Below, piece after piece: positions 63,901-64,000 of a DNA stretch of 64,000 nucleotides (its first letter is position 1; every line of letters starts with the position of its first letter). The translations under genes were made by a program, and so were the position numbers. The notes below the pieces were generated by a model. That model was not told the origin of the DNA. It worked only from the letters and a program-made list of their open reading frames with translations, and ran no database searches. Origin of the DNA: Chloroflexota bacterium (GTDB lineage Bacteria; Chloroflexota; Dehalococcoidia; Lucifugimonadales; UBA3495); the NCBI GenBank assembly GCA_028874075.1, contig JAPPLU010000070.1, forward strand, positions 14,899-78,898. Reading direction: 5' to 3'.

Positions 63901-64000
63901 ATGGTCCAGGATAGCCATCCCATTCGAGTGCTGGTAGCCAAGCCTGGTCTGGACGGTCACGACCGGGGCGCCAAGGTTATTGCCCGGGCGTTGCGGGACG
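63901..64000 (+). CDS. Cobalamin-binding domain protein, methylmalonyl-CoA mutase C-terminal type (partial)
   Basis: The first 33 codons of a gene running off the right edge. AAGGGGAC lies upstream of the ATG. The sequence [18 protein letters not shown] (about 8-25) is the opening of the B12-binding domain; D-G-H-D-R-G is the D-x-H-x2-G motif whose His coordinates cobalt. This layout (domain at the very N terminus) matches the small separate subunit (McmA2/MeaA-type) of methylmalonyl-CoA or related acyl-CoA mutases. Confidence 0.85.
   Translation, partial: MVQDSHPIRVLVAKPGLDGHDRGAKVIARALRD

Overview
The window reads as chromosomal DNA of a GC-rich, heterotrophic, free-living bacterium. Lineage is inferred, not proven. 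Repeated LLM-class flavin oxidoreductases, Rieske dioxygenase and amidohydrolase paralogues, an oligopeptide-type substrate-binding lipoprotein with a charged VEKEV/KEVPVE-type N-terminal repeat, and a DUF2339/DUF3999 pair together resemble Chloroflexota, in particular Dehalococcoidia/SAR202-like genomes. There is no phage, plasmid, rRNA or CRISPR signal. One intact insertion sequence with a target duplication and one tRNA are present.

Layout. 1-2 kb: two oligopeptide-type ABC permeases. 2-7.9 kb: a thiamine-diphosphate enzyme, an intergenic stretch with 10-bp phased T-tracts, a metallo-beta-lactamase hydrolase, a Uma2 nuclease cut short by an in-frame stop, a Gfo/Idh/MocA oxidoreductase and a retropepsin-like protein. 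8-11.6 kb: thiC behind an SSS-family symporter, both under a TPP riboswitch with an intrinsic terminator. 11.9-17.5 kb: alpha/beta-hydrolase-fold proteins, two LLM flavin oxidoreductases and a GMC oxidoreductase. 17.7-23.1 kb: a Fur/Zur-type regulator with its own promoter and operator-like dyad, a complete metal (probably zinc) ABC importer, and an MFS transporter with histidine-rich tails. 23.2-26.5 kb: the DUF2339/DUF3999 membrane pair. 26.6-31.1 kb: an SDR, typA and an IS481-type element. 31.4-43.3 kb: a two-module lipoprotein, a VOC protein, an orphan molybdenum hydroxylase large subunit, and a seven-gene minus-strand catabolic cluster (CMD, SDR, Rieske dioxygenase alpha and beta, LLM oxidoreductase, arylsulfotransferase-like protein, acyl-CoA-dehydrogenase-like monooxygenase). 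43.5-49.5 kb: an MFS exporter, a second ABC system (binding protein plus two permeases) and a small cupin-like protein. 49.6-52.1 kb: aldo/keto reductase, HpcH/HpaI aldolase and a membrane protein. 52.4-56.8 kb: a third ABC system. 56.9-63.5 kb: five tandem ACMSD-like amidohydrolases followed by VOC and fumarylacetoacetase-family genes. 63.6-64 kb: tRNA-Arg(TCT) and the start of a B12-binding protein.

How it fits together. The gene set suggests import of small organic molecules by oligopeptide-type ABC systems that lack their own ATPases here, then flavin-, Rieske- and molybdenum-dependent oxidation and amidohydrolase or fumarylacetoacetase-type ring-fragment processing. Two well-marked regulatory circuits are visible: TPP control of symporter plus thiC, and Fur/Zur-type control of metal uptake. 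The strongest candidates for something new are the five-copy amidohydrolase array next to an ATPase-less transporter, and three enzymes whose catalytic residues depart from their families (a Cys- and a Thr-nucleophile alpha/beta hydrolase and an SDR without the catalytic Tyr).
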